Part shown: positions 43,562 through 55,672 of the stretch, one piece after another
Position numbering within the stretch: position 1 is the first letter of the stretch
Layout: every line of letters starts with the position of its first letter
The notes under the pieces: generated by a model
Told to the model about the DNA's origin: nothing
Databases searched by the model: none
The model's input: only the letters and a program-made list of their open reading frames with translations
Assembly: GCF_019049255.1 (NCBI RefSeq)
Contig: NZ_JAGMUJ010000036.1
Span: forward strand, 1-61,542
Reading direction: 5' to 3'
Source of the DNA: Streptomyces sp. AC558_RSS880
GTDB lineage: Bacteria; Actinomycetota; Actinomycetes; Streptomycetales; Streptomycetaceae
Length of the DNA stretch: 61,542 nucleotides
Made by a program: the position numbers and the translations under genes

Positions 43562-46500
43562 TCAGGCGGGGACGCCCGCGCCGGCCGGGTTCTCGATCGT
43601 CCGGCGGGTGGCGGGCCCGACGAGCACGGCCCACTCGCCCGGGGCGTCCGTCAGCCAGCCGGCCAGGGCGGCGGCGAAGCCCGGCACATGACGGCCCAGG
43701 TCGGCCAGGCAGCGGTCGAAGCGGGCGGCGCCCTCCGTGGTGCGGACGAGGAGCAGCCCGGTGCGGTGGACGAGGACGCGCGGCTCGGGGCCGGTGTTCC
43801 GGGCCGCGGCGCGCAGCACCGCCTCCAGGACGGCGGGGTCGGACTCGCGGGCGAGCAGGGTGTCCAGCAGTTCGCGGCGCAGCGGGCGGGAGGCCGGTGT
43901 CCCGGGGCCGGCGAGGACGCCGGCGAGGGCCACCCGGAGTGGTTGCGGGCCGCCGTCGAGCAGGTCGGTGAGCAGGGTCCTCAGTACGGCACGGGCGGCC
44001 GGGCCCTCCTCCAGCCGCCCGTCGGCGTACGCGGCCACGTGTCCCGTCAGCTCCGGTCGCCGCCGCACCGTCTCCCGGACGAGTGCGGCGACCGGGCGGG
44101 CCAGGGCGGGTGGGGCGGCGTCGGCGAGGACACGGAACGTCTCGCCCGCGCCGGCTCCGCCGAGCCTGGTCCGGAAGGCGTCGAGGACGGGCTCCGGGTG
44201 GGTGTCGAGGGCGGGGACGAGCGCGCTCGGCGGGAGGTGGGGGTCGCCGGCCGCGAAGCGCTCCAGGGCCCGCGGGAGGTGGCGCTCCCTGCTGTTCGGG
44301 TCGCGCACGAGGAGGGCGAGGGCGCCGCCGTGCAGCTCGCGGTCGGCGGTGCGGACGAGGACGGCGAGCGCCGCGTACCGCAGCAGGGTGCGGTCGGTGT
44401 CGTCGCGCGCGTACGGCGCGACGAGCAGGCCGTAGGCGATGGCCGTGGCCCGGCGTGCGGGTCGTTCGTCCTTCGCCCACCGGTCGACGGCCCTGCACAT
44501 AGCGGCGGGCTCCTCCGCCGCCAGCACGGTGAGCAGCTGGTCGGCCCGCCGGTGCGCGCTGTCGGCGAGCGCCTCCGTCAACGCGTCCGGGGCCGCGCGC
44601 CGGTGGGTGTGCAGGAGCGCCTGCGCGGCGGTCGCCACGGTGGCGTGCGGGGTGGCGGGCAGCGGCCGCTCGTCCTCGAACCAGCGGATGAGGTACGGCA
44701 GTACGGCGACGGGGTCGGCGGCGAGCAGCCGGGCGGCGGCGTCGAGGAAGCGGGGCCCGTTCCCGCGCGGAGGGCCGTCGGCGTGGACGAGCCGGCGCAG
44801 CAGTGCGCACCGCGTTTCCAACGGCAGCCGGAGAGCGGTCCAGAAGGCGGGCCCCAGCTCCGGCGGCGCGCTCCGCCGCTGCTCCCGCCAGGCCACGAGA
44901 CGGTCGGCCAGCAGCCGCAGCACGTCCGTGTACGGCGTCGCGTCGGCCACGCGCGTGAGGGTTCCGCCGAGCAGGCGGGCGGCCCACCAGGAACCCGGAG
45001 CGGCGTCGAGGGCGTGCACCAGATCCATGAGCCGCGAGGAGAGCCGCCGGCTCCCGTGCCGCCGCGCGAGGAACAGCAGGGCCTCGACGACGACACCGAC
45101 GCGGTGGTGCGGGACGGGGGCGGCGTCCGGGAGGACGGCTTCGGTGTCGGGGGCGGCCCGACGGCCGGCCGGTGGGAGACGGAGACCGGCTGCGGACCGT
45201 GACCGTGCGCCGGAGTCGACGGCGGGCAGTGGCGGGCGTCCGACGGCCCCGCCGCCGTCGGCCGCGGGCCCCGGGCCGGCCGCCGCACCCGTCCCACCGC
45301 CATCGGCGGCGGTTCCCGGGTGGGCGCCTTCCGCCGCACCGCCGCGACGGAAGGACCGCGCCGGGAGAAGGCCGTCGTCGGCGGGCCGGTAGTCGGTGTC
45401 GGCGACGGGCCGGTAGTCGGTGTCGGCGACGGCCCAGGGGTCGGGACCGACAACGGTCCAGGGGTCGAAGGCGACAGCGGGCAGAGCACGACGATCGGCC
45501 GCCGGACCGGTCCGGCGGCCGGACCGCGGGAGAGGAACCTCGGCGGCGTCCCGGTCGCCGGAGGCGGCCCGGGCGGCCGGCACGGTGCGGCACCCGTCGG
45601 CCGCGCCGGTCCTGCGGCCGGCCGGCGGAAGAGAGCCCTCAGTGGCATCCCGGTCGCCGGAAGCGGCGGCGGGCCCGGTCCGGTGGCCGGGCGGCGTGGA
45701 GCCGTCCTCGGCGACAGCGGGCCGCGGGGTGCGGCCGTCGTGGGTGGCCGGGGTGGTGGGGGCGGTGTGGACCAGGGCGCGCAGGGCGTCGTCCACGTCG
45801 AGGTGGGTGCCGTGGAGCCAGTCGGCCAGCTCCTCGTCCGCGAACCGGTAGCCGGTCGTCCCGGCCGGGACGAGGAGCCCCTCGGCGAGCACGGCCGAGG
45901 CCCAGCCGGTGCCGCCGCCGAGCCGGCCGGGGGCGGGTCCCCGGGGGAACACCGCGTCGAACGTCTCCCGGTCCAGCCCGCCCGTGCCGAGGCTGCGCCG
46001 GGCGGCCTCGTGCACCTGCCCGGCGACCTTGGCGGCGAGTCGGCGTACGGCGGTGCCGCGGATGCCGTTCCCGTCGGCGAGGCGGACGGCGATCCGCAGG
46101 CACACCAGGTCCAGGTGGGCCGAGAAGACGTCGTCGCGGTCGACGGGGGTGTCGGGGGTGTCGGGGGTGGCACCAGCGAGGGCGGACCGGATGTCCGCGA
46201 GCATCCGCAGGGTCAGGGGGTGGCGGGCGTCGGTGTCGGCGACCGCGCCCTCGGGGATGCCGTGGCGGGCACGCGCCTCGTGGGCCTCCTCGGTGGTGAG
46301 GTCGCCGAGGGCCACGCAGGCGGGGAGCCCGTCGGGGCGGGGTGCGCCGGCGTGCAGCAGCTCTTCCGGGAACCCCGCCTCCTCCCAGTGCTCCGCGCGG
46401 CACGCCACCACCAGCCGGGCTCCCGTCGTCCGCAGCCACCGCGCGGTCCCGGCGGTCCACTCGGCCGGCCTGTCGAGCAGGACCTCCTCGGGGCCGTCGA

Positions 46501-47665
46501 GGAGCAGCAGCAGGGGCCGGCCGGCCGTGCGGGCGAACCCGGCCAGGTGCTCCGGGCTCACGTCGCCGAGGGCGTCCGGGCCGGCCGGGAACGGGGTGCG
46601 GGAGGCGGCGACGACAGCGGCGGCCCGGTCCAGTGCCCGGCGGGCGGCGTCCGCGACCGAGCCGTCGCCCTCCTCCAGGTCGGCACCGCGCAGCCGGAGC
46701 GTGGGCCGGCCCGCGCGGTGACGGCGGGCGGCGAGCGCCGCGAGTTGCGTCGTACGACCGCTGCCGGGCGGCCCGACCAGGCCCAGGACGGCGGCCTCGC
46801 CCCGCTCGAACGCGGCGAACTCCGCGAGTACGGCGGGCCGGACGACGGGCTCCACGGCACCGGGCGCCCCGTCCCCGCCGGCCGAGGAGGACCCCGCGCG
46901 CGCGGCGGACCGGACGACGGACCCCACGGCACCGGGCGCCCCGTCCCCTCCGACCGAGCAGGCCGTGAGCTGCACCAGCCCGGCGAGGTTGAGGTCGGCT
47001 CCGTGGGCCGGGACCGTCGCCTCGTTCTCGGCGAGCAGCTCGGCGAGCGGCCCTCCGGTGGCGGCAGGGGGAGGCAGCGGTACGGCGAAGCCCCCGTCGC
47101 GGTCGCCCGAGCGGAGCGCGGTGCCGAGGACGCCGAGCACGGCATTGGTGGTGGCGTCGAGCACCGGGCCGCCGGTGGCGCCGCCGCCGAGCCGCAGCGC
47201 GTCCCGGCCCGCGGTGCCGACCGCCAGCTCCAGGGCGTCGCCGAGGGGGTACGCGCGGTCGGTGGCGGTGTAGGTCACGGCGCTCGTGCCCAGCACGCGC
47301 GCCTCGCGCCAGCCTCCGGCGGCGATCCGCACATAGGTGCCGGGCCGGACGGTGCGCCGCGCGGTGACCGGCAGCGGGGCGACGCCGAGCCCTTCGCTGC
47401 GGACCAGGGCCAGGCCGAGCGCGGGCAGCGGGGTCACCGCGTCCGCGGTCACCACGCACCGGCGGTCGCCCGCCGCGTGCAGCACGATCCGGGGCAGGCC
47501 GTCGACCGCCTCGTGGCTGGTGAGCACCGTGCCGTGGTGATCGGCCACGAAGCCGGTTCCGCGCGGCCGGCCGGCGAGGTCGTGCAGGCGGACCAGGACA
47601 TCGGACGGGCCCGGGGTCCCGTCCGGCATGTCCCGTTCGTCACGGGGTTCGTAGGGGGACGGCAT
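43562..47665 (-). CDS. Giant trypsin-like / P-loop NTPase / helical-repeat protein
   Basis: 1367 residues. Residues about 20-210 have a trypsin-like (S1, HtrA-like) fold pattern: VLTSHEAVDG at the His site, LGLALVR at the Asp site and GGGATGGPVLD at the Ser site, where Thr stands for Ser and no Asp is evident. A P-loop domain follows: GPPGSGRT with R304 in place of the Walker A lysine, then LLLLLDGPEE as Walker B, resembling STAND/NACHT-type ATPases. Residues about 680-890 are low-complexity with an exact VADTDYRP duplication. The rest is HEAT-like helical. The start is the ATG at 47665 with GGAGG eight bases upstream. It may be a scaffold or sensor rather than a working protease; function unknown. 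Confidence 0.8.
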   Translation of the reverse strand: MPSPYEPRDERDMPDGTPGPSDVLVRLHDLAGRPRGTGFVADHHGTVLTSHEAVDGLPRIVLHAAGDRRCVVTADAVTPLPALGLALVRSEGLGVAPLPVTARRTVRPGTYVRIAAGGWREARVLGTSAVTYTATDRAYPLGDALELAVGTAGRDALRLGGGATGGPVLDATTNAVLGVLGTALRSGDRDGGFAVPLPPPAATGGPLAELLAENEATVPAHGADLNLAGLVQLTACSVGGDGAPGAVGSVVRSAARAGSSSAGGDGAPGAVEPVVRPAVLAEFAAFERGEAAVLGLVGPPGSGRTTQLAALAARRHRAGRPTLRLRGADLEEGDGSVADAARRALDRAAAVVAASRTPFPAGPDALGDVSPEHLAGFARTAGRPLLLLLDGPEEVLLDRPAEWTAGTARWLRTTGARLVVACRAEHWEEAGFPEELLHAGAPRPDGLPACVALGDLTTEEAHEARARHGIPEGAVADTDARHPLTLRMLADIRSALAGATPDTPDTPVDRDDVFSAHLDLVCLRIAVRLADGNGIRGTAVRRLAAKVAGQVHEAARRSLGTGGLDRETFDAVFPRGPAPGRLGGGTGWASAVLAEGLLVPAGTTGYRFADEELADWLHGTHLDVDDALRALVHTAPTTPATHDGRTPRPAVAEDGSTPPGHRTGPAAASGDRDATEGSLPPAGRRTGAADGCRTVPAARAASGDRDAAEVPLPRSGRRTGPAADRRALPAVAFDPWTVVGPDPWAVADTDYRPVADTDYRPADDGLLPARSFRRGGAAEGAHPGTAADGGGTGAAAGPGPAADGGGAVGRPPLPAVDSGARSRSAAGLRLPPAGRRAAPDTEAVLPDAAPVPHHRVGVVVEALLFLARRHGSRRLSSRLMDLVHALDAAPGSWWAARLLGGTLTRVADATPYTDVLRLLADRLVAWREQRRSAPPELGPAFWTALRLPLETRCALLRRLVHADGPPRGNGPRFLDAAARLLAADPVAVLPYLIRWFEDERPLPATPHATVATAAQALLHTHRRAAPDALTEALADSAHRRADQLLTVLAAEEPAAMCRAVDRWAKDERPARRATAIAYGLLVAPYARDDTDRTLLRYAALAVLVRTADRELHGGALALLVRDPNSRERHLPRALERFAAGDPHLPPSALVPALDTHPEPVLDAFRTRLGGAGAGETFRVLADAAPPALARPVAALVRETVRRRPELTGHVAAYADGRLEEGPAARAVLRTLLTDLLDGGPQPLRVALAGVLAGPGTPASRPLRRELLDTLLARESDPAVLEAVLRAAARNTGPEPRVLVHRTGLLLVRTTEGAARFDRCLADLGRHVPGFAAALAGWLTDAPGEWAVLVGPATRRTIENPAGAGVPA
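45387..45434 (-). repeat. 24-base tandem duplication inside the giant gene
   Basis: Two copies of a 24-base unit (45387-45410 and 45411-45434, one mismatch) encode VADTDYRP twice. A second internal duplication encoding GGDGAPGAV lies around 46855-46960. Both are in linker regions. Confidence 0.75.
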
Positions 47666-47851
47666 CGTCGAAGCCTCCCGTCGCGCATCCGTGCCCTTGG
47701 CTGCGACAGTAGGGCCGGGATGATCACCGGGACAGATCGCCCGGTGAACGCGCCCCCTTCCGCTCCCCCGCTTCACTCCGAGCGCCCGCACTTACGGGTG
47801 AACAGGCGTGGGTGGATGGATACACCCTAGGGGTGGGGGAACCGAGGGGGG

Positions 47852-47895
47852 CCGTGGAGCGGCGTCACGTCCGTCCCCGTGACGCCGCTCCACGG
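47852..47895 (-). terminator. Terminator after truB
   Basis: An 18-bp perfect stem (47852-47869 and 47878-47895) with an 8-base loop, 18 bases beyond the truB stop. It closes the infB-DUF503-rbfA-truB transcript. The remaining upstream part of the 248-base gap (47666-47851) probably holds the promoter of the giant gene; TACTGT on the minus strand near 47710 is a weak -10 candidate. Confidence 0.85.
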
Positions 47896-47913
47896 GCGGA
47901 TCCGCGGAAGCGG

Positions 47914-48819
47914 TCAGCCGAAGACGGCCAGGCTCCTGGCCTTGCCCCGCTGCTCCTCGACGAGCGCCAGGAACCGGTCCCCGGGGCCGAACACGGCCAC
48001 GGCTCCGGAGCCGGCGTACTCCTCGGGCATCTCCAGGCGCACCCCGTTGGTGAGCAGCCTGGCCCGCCGGTCGTCGACGTCCCAGCGCGGGAACGCGGCC
48101 GTGGCGGCCTCGGCGATCGGCATCACCGTCAGCTCCTGCTGGAGCTGGTCCAGCGTCCTCGCGGAGTCCAGCTTGTACGGGCCGACGCGGGTGCGGCGCA
48201 GCGCGGTGAGGTGCCCGCCGACGCCCAGTCCTGCGCCCAGGTCGCGGGCGAGGGCGCGGATGTAGGTGCCGGAGGAGCAGACGACCGACACCACCAGGTC
48301 CAGCACCGGGGTGCCGTCCTCGGCGACCGCCTCCCGCACGTCGTACACGGAGAACGAGGAGACGGTGACCGGCCGGGCGGGGATGTCGAACTCCTCGCCC
48401 TCCCGGGCCCGCTTGTAGGAGCGCACCCCGTTGATCTTGATGGCGCTGACCCTGGACGGCACCTGCATGATGTCGCCGGTCAGCTCGGCGACGCCGGCGT
48501 CGACGGCCTCGCGGGTGACCGCGGAGGCGTCGGTGGAGGAGGTGATCTCCCCCTCGGCGTCGTCGGTGAGCGTGTTCTGCCCGAGCCGGATGGTGCCCAG
48601 GTACTCCTTCTCGGTCAGCGCGAGGTGGCCGAGGAGCTTGGTCGCCCTCTCGACGCCGAGGACGAGGACGCCCGTCGCCATCGGGTCGAGGGTGCCGGCG
48701 TGGCCGACGCGCCGGGTGCGCGCGATGCCGCGCATCTTGGCGACCACGTCGTGCGAAGTGAAGCCCGACGGCTTGTCGACGATGACAAGGCCGTCGGGCG
48801 TGGTGTGCTTCTGGGTCAT
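47914..48819 (-). CDS. truB: tRNA pseudouridine(55) synthase
   Basis: 301 residues. Isomerises U55 in the T-loop of tRNAs. The catalytic motif GHAGTLDPMATG contains D45. The later RALARDLG block and a C-terminal PUA-like domain (about 240-301) are present. It starts at an ATG overlapping the rbfA stop (ATGA, 48816-48819). Confidence 0.96.
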   Translation of the reverse strand: MTQKHTTPDGLVIVDKPSGFTSHDVVAKMRGIARTRRVGHAGTLDPMATGVLVLGVERATKLLGHLALTEKEYLGTIRLGQNTLTDDAEGEITSSTDASAVTREAVDAGVAELTGDIMQVPSRVSAIKINGVRSYKRAREGEEFDIPARPVTVSSFSVYDVREAVAEDGTPVLDLVVSVVCSSGTYIRALARDLGAGLGVGGHLTALRRTRVGPYKLDSARTLDQLQQELTVMPIAEAATAAFPRWDVDDRRARLLTNGVRLEMPEEYAGSGAVAVFGPGDRFLALVEEQRGKARSLAVFG

Positions 48820-49265
48820 TCGGCGGTGTCGTCCGTCTCGTCGTCGCCCGGCTTGCGGTACGGGTCGGCCTCGCCGGCGTACGCGGCGCCCGCGGACGCC
48901 TCGCGCACCTTGGCGTCGGACTGGCGCGCCTTGTCGAGGAGGTCCTCGATGGTGCGGGCCGTGTCCGGGAGCGCGTCCATGACGAAGGCCAGGGTCGGCG
49001 TGAACTTCACGCCCGCCGCCCGGCCCACCTCGGAGCGCAGGACGCCCTTGGCGCTCTCCAGGCCCGCCGCGGCGGCCTTGCGCTCCTCCTCGTCCCCGTA
49101 CACCGTGTAGAAGACGGTCGCCTCCCTGAGGTCACCCGTGACCCGGGTGTCCGTGATGGTGACGTGCGAGCCGAGCCGCGGGTCCTTGATCCCGCGCTGC
49201 AGCTTCTGGGCCACCACCTCTCGGATGAGGTCCGCCAGCCTTTTCGCCCGCGCGTTGTCGGCCAC
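48816..49265 (-). CDS. rbfA: 30S ribosome-binding factor A
   Basis: 149 residues, GTG start. A KH-fold protein that assists late 30S maturation. The N-terminal RLADLIREVVAQKLQ helix, DPRLGSHVTIT strand and FTPTLAFVMD block are characteristic. The C-terminal 30 residues are an acidic, disordered actinobacterial extension. It is coupled to truB by overlap. Confidence 0.95.
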   Translation of the reverse strand: MADNARAKRLADLIREVVAQKLQRGIKDPRLGSHVTITDTRVTGDLREATVFYTVYGDEEERKAAAAGLESAKGVLRSEVGRAAGVKFTPTLAFVMDALPDTARTIEDLLDKARQSDAKVREASAGAAYAGEADPYRKPGDDETDDTAE

Positions 49266-49314
49266 TGGTCCGTCTCCCGTTCTTTCCTGTCTGCGTGTCT
49301 CTGGGCTGTGGTCG

Positions 49315-49608
49315 TCAGTCGTCTTCGCCGTGGAAGCGCCGCCTGACGGACAGCAGCTCCACCTCGGGGCGCCCGGCGACCAGCCGCTCGCACCGGTCCA
49401 GTACGTCGCTCAGGTGCCCCGCGTCGCCGGACACCATGGCCAGGCCGATGACCGCCCTGCGATGGAGGTTCATGTGGTCCACCTCGGCCGCGCTCACCGC
49501 GTACTTGCGCTGGAGCTCGGCGACGATCGGGCGGACGACGGAGCGCTTCTCCTTCAGCGAATGTACGTCGCCGAGGAGGAGGTCGAAGGACAGCGTCCCC
49601 ACATACAT
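49315..49608 (-). CDS. DUF503 (YlxP-like) protein
   Basis: 97 residues from the ATG at 49608, where the family usually begins (MYVGTLSFDLLLGDVHSLKEKRS). The frame is open to an ATG at 49653, but the extra 15 residues lack support. It is an alpha/beta small protein with the conserved SLKEKR element, in the nusA-infB operons of many bacteria between infB and rbfA. A role in ribosome maturation is suspected, not proven. Confidence 0.88.
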   Translation of the reverse strand: MYVGTLSFDLLLGDVHSLKEKRSVVRPIVAELQRKYAVSAAEVDHMNLHRRAVIGLAMVSGDAGHLSDVLDRCERLVAGRPEVELLSVRRRFHGEDD

Positions 49609-49749
49609 GTGCAACCGGTTCACCCGCCGGTACGGGATCGATGGCCCCGCCATCCGTGGTGGGCAGGGACATCAGAACCGTACATCGAAGGGGGCGCGGC
49701 GATCGACGGATATTGTGCTCCGCCGACCGCCCCGCCGCGCACACGCGCG

Positions 49750-49785
49750 CCGGCCGGCGGGACCCGGGTGGGTCCCGCCGGCCGG
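49750..49785 (-). terminator. Hairpin after infB
   Basis: A 16-bp perfect stem (49750-49765 and 49770-49785) with a GGGT loop, 16 bases beyond the infB stop. It could end or attenuate transcription before the DUF503 gene, since the run continues on the same strand. Confidence 0.8.
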
Positions 49786-49801
49786 TACGCACCGGGGGGT
49801 G

Positions 49802-52873
<3,072 letters not shown>

Positions 52874-53058
52874 TTCGCTCCTTTGAGGTCCGGGTTGCGT
52901 CCGGACCGTCGCTAGTTCATGGGCGTACTCATCGCGTACTCATCGAGTGCTCATCGCAATCTCGACCTGCTTTCGACTCGCGAGGTACCAGACCGCACGG
53001 GGGCTTCCGCGCGGCATGTTCTTACGTGTTGCCTGTCCAGTCGGCGGTCAGCCGCTGC

Positions 53059-53340
53059 TCAGCAACTTTGTGCCTGCTCGACGTAGAGGCGCAACGCCTT
53101 TACGTCGAGCGGTCCCGGGACGCGGAGCGCCCGCGGGAACGCCCTGCGGCGCACCGCCTGGTCGAGACAGACCGGGACGGGATGCACATACGCACCCCGG
53201 CCGGGCAGCGTACCGCGAGGATCGGGGACGCACGCGTCCTCGATCACCACGATGCGCAGCAACTCGCTCTTGACCGCTCGCTCCCGGCACCCCACGCAGG
53301 TGCGCTCGGGGCATACGCCAGCACGTGTCCGGCCAGACAC
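53059..53340 (-). CDS. YlxR / DUF448 RNA-binding protein
   Basis: 93 residues, GTG start with GGAGG about eleven bases upstream. The family motif is ERTCVGCRER at residues 12-21, with conserved GRGAYVHP and CLDQAVRRRAF blocks. It lies between nusA and infB as in most bacteria; it is a nucleoid-associated or RNA-binding regulator in some species. Confidence 0.93.
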   Translation of the reverse strand: MSGRTRAGVCPERTCVGCRERAVKSELLRIVVIEDACVPDPRGTLPGRGAYVHPVPVCLDQAVRRRAFPRALRVPGPLDVKALRLYVEQAQSC

Positions 53341-53442
53341 TCCTCAGTCTACCTCCCCGGGCCGACCTCACCCCTTTGGGGCAAGAATCGAACACTTGCC
53401 GCGCGCAAAGCTGTCGTGATCTCAGCGACCTGCGGCCTGGAT

Positions 53443-54429
53443 CTATTCCCCGGCCTGTTCCGTGTCCGGCCGGATGTCGATCCGCCAGCCGGTCAGCCGG
53501 GCGGCGAGACGGGCGTTCTGCCCCTCCTTGCCGATCGCCAGGGACAGCTGGTAGTCCGGCACGGTCACGCGGGCCGAGCGGGCCGCCATGTCGACGATGT
53601 CCACCTTGGAGACCCGGGCCGGCGACAGCGCGTTCGCCACCATCTCGGCCGGGTCGTCGGACCAGTCGACGATGTCGATCTTCTCGCCGTTCAGCTCGCC
53701 CATGACGTTGCGCACCCGGCCGCCCATGGGGCCGATGCAGGCGCCCTTGGCGTTCAGGCCCGAGCGGGTGGAGCGTACGGCGATCTTGGTGCGGTGGCCG
53801 GCCTCGCGGGCGATCGCGGAGATCTCGACGGACCCGTCGGCGATCTCCGGCACCTCCAGGGCGAAGAGCTTCTTCACCAGGTTGGGGTGCGTGCGCGACA
53901 GGGTGACGGACGGGCCGCGCACCCCCTTGGCCACCCGGACGACGTAGCTGCGCAGCCGCAGGCCGTGCGGATAGGTCTCGCCGGGCACCTGCTCCTGCAC
54001 CGGCAGGATGGCCTCCAGCTTGCCGATGTCGACCAGCACGTTCTTCGGGTCGCGGCCCTGCTGGACCACGCCGGTGACGATGTCGCCCTCGCGGCCGGCG
54101 TACTCGCCGAGCGTCGCGTCGTCCTCGGCGTCGCGCAGGCGCTGCAGGATGACCTGCTTGGCCGTGGTGGCGGCGATACGGCCGAAGCCGGACGGGGTGT
54201 CGTCGAACGCGCGGGCCTCCTGGCCCTCCTCGAGGTCCTCGGGGTCCTCCTTCGCCCACACGGTCACATGTCCGGTCTCCCGGTTGAGCTCCACGCGCGC
54301 GTGCCGGCGGCTTCCCTCGGTGCGGTGATAGGCGATGAGGAGGGCCGATTCGATCGCTTCGACCAGCAGGTCGAGGGAGATCTCCTTCTCCCTCACCAAG
54401 AGCCGAAGTGCACTCATGTCGATGTCCAC
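53443..54429 (-). CDS. nusA: Transcription elongation/termination factor NusA
   Basis: 328 residues, the short actinobacterial form. It has an N-terminal RNA-polymerase-binding domain (beginning MDIDMSALRLLVREKEISLD), an S1 domain (GDIVTGVVQQGRDPKNVLVD), then two KH domains with the GPMGGRVRNVMGEL and IGKEGQNARLAARL signatures. It lacks the C-terminal acidic repeats of enterobacteria. GTG start. It is 2 bases downstream of rimP. Confidence 0.96.
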   Translation of the reverse strand: MDIDMSALRLLVREKEISLDLLVEAIESALLIAYHRTEGSRRHARVELNRETGHVTVWAKEDPEDLEEGQEARAFDDTPSGFGRIAATTAKQVILQRLRDAEDDATLGEYAGREGDIVTGVVQQGRDPKNVLVDIGKLEAILPVQEQVPGETYPHGLRLRSYVVRVAKGVRGPSVTLSRTHPNLVKKLFALEVPEIADGSVEISAIAREAGHRTKIAVRSTRSGLNAKGACIGPMGGRVRNVMGELNGEKIDIVDWSDDPAEMVANALSPARVSKVDIVDMAARSARVTVPDYQLSLAIGKEGQNARLAARLTGWRIDIRPDTEQAGE

Positions 54430-54431
54430 GA

Positions 54432-54932
54432 TTACGCCTCCTCTTCCTTCTCGTTGTCCTTGCGGTTGAACTCGACCTGGACACGCGCCCTGGTGATGTC
54501 GTCGAAGGCGAGTCTGCGCGTGGTGGCCTTGCGGCCCTTCACTCCGGGCACCTCGAGGTCGAGGCCGTCGTCGTCCGCCTCGAGGATCCTGGCGACCAGT
54601 TCGCCGCCCTCGGCCAGCTGGAACCGGACCAGGCGGCCGGTGGCGCGCACGTAGTGCCGGTGCTCGGTGAGGGGGCGCTCCGCGCCCGGGGTCCCGACCT
54701 CGAGGGTGTACTCCCCGCCGCCCATCGCGTCCGTCTCGTCGAGCTTCGCCGAGAGCGCGCGGCTCACATCGGCGATCCGGTCGAGGTCCGCTCCGGTGTC
54801 GGAGTCGACGACGACGCGCAGCACACGCTTGCGGCCGACCGCGTCCACGGCGATCTCTTCGAGGTCCAGACCCTGGGAGCTGACGAGCGGTTCCAGAAGT
54901 TCTCGAAGCCTCTCGCTCTGGGTGGTGCTCAT
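54432..54932 (-). CDS. rimP: Ribosome maturation factor RimP
   Basis: 166 residues. Needed for early 30S assembly. An N-terminal alpha/beta domain with DLEEIAVDAVGRKRVLRVVV and DVSRALSAKLD, then the YTLEVGTPGAERPL block and a C-terminal SH3-like barrel. The ATG at 54932 with GAGGAG upstream gives the standard start. It is the first gene of the nusA-infB run and diverges from the lipoprotein gene at 55139. Confidence 0.94.
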   Translation of the reverse strand: MSTTQSERLRELLEPLVSSQGLDLEEIAVDAVGRKRVLRVVVDSDTGADLDRIADVSRALSAKLDETDAMGGGEYTLEVGTPGAERPLTEHRHYVRATGRLVRFQLAEGGELVARILEADDDGLDLEVPGVKGRKATTRRLAFDDITRARVQVEFNRKDNEKEEEA

Positions 54933-55138
54933 CCGGGTGACTCCTCGGCCGCGTGTGCTGTTGTGGGACGGTGCGCGTGTCTGGTCAAAGGGTATCCGGT
55001 CGCAGAGGGTGTTGCCGTCCACCCGGTCACGGAGGGTGCCGCTGAGCGCCCCCGCGCGGGCGCACGGGTACGGTGATCACGGGCCCTCCGCCCCGCTTTT
55101 CGTCGCTACGTTCGTACGAGCCCCCGAGGACGTCTGCC

Positions 55139-55672
55139 GTGTCGTTCCCCCCGTCTCCGCGCGCCCGTTCGGGGCCGCGCAGAAGGAGTCTGCTCGCCGT
55201 CGCCCCGGCGGCCCTGCTGGTGGCGGGCTGCTCCGCCGGGTCCGAGGACCCCGAGGGCTCCGGCGGCAGCCGTCCCTCGGCCGCCGACCGGGCACGCGCG
55301 CGTGCGGCCCGGGACAGCAGGGAGCTGGCCGAGCGGTACGACGCGGTCGTGGCCGCGCATCCGAAGCTGGCGGAGCGGCTGCGGCCGCTGCGCGCGGAGG
55401 TCGTACGGCACGCGGAGGCGTTCGGGGACACGGCGAAGCCGTCGCCCGCGCCGTCGTCGTCCGGGTCGGGCGCGCCCGCGGTCCCCCCGCCGGCCGCCGT
55501 GCCCGCGAAGGAGAAGGACGCCCTCGCCGGACTCGCCGCCGCCGAGCGGGAGATCGCCGACCGGCGCACCGAGGCGCTGCTGGACGCGCCGGGCGAGCTG
55601 GCCCGGCTGCTGGCCTCGGTCGCGGCGGCCGGCGCGGCACATGTGTACCTGCTGACGGAGGCACGAGGGTGA
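55139..55672 (+). CDS. Lipoprotein of unknown function
   Basis: 177 residues, GTG start with GAGGA eight bases upstream. A basic N-terminus, then ALLVAGC with the lipobox cysteine at residue 31. The mature part is a long Ala/Arg/Glu-rich helix pair with a Pro/Ser/Gly-rich linker in the middle. It is coupled to the next gene by a GTGA overlap (55669-55672), so the two probably work together, perhaps as an envelope protein and a cytosolic ferritin-like partner. Confidence 0.85.
   Translation: MSFPPSPRARSGPRRRSLLAVAPAALLVAGCSAGSEDPEGSGGSRPSAADRARARAARDSRELAERYDAVVAAHPKLAERLRPLRAEVVRHAEAFGDTAKPSPAPSSSGSGAPAVPPPAAVPAKEKDALAGLAAAEREIADRRTEALLDAPGELARLLASVAAAGAAHVYLLTEARG

Noticed and set aside
42347..45202. 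951-codon plus-strand open frame opposite ribF and the giant gene
   Set aside because: Shadow of strongly supported minus-strand genes; composition rich in G/V/E/R/D without motifs.
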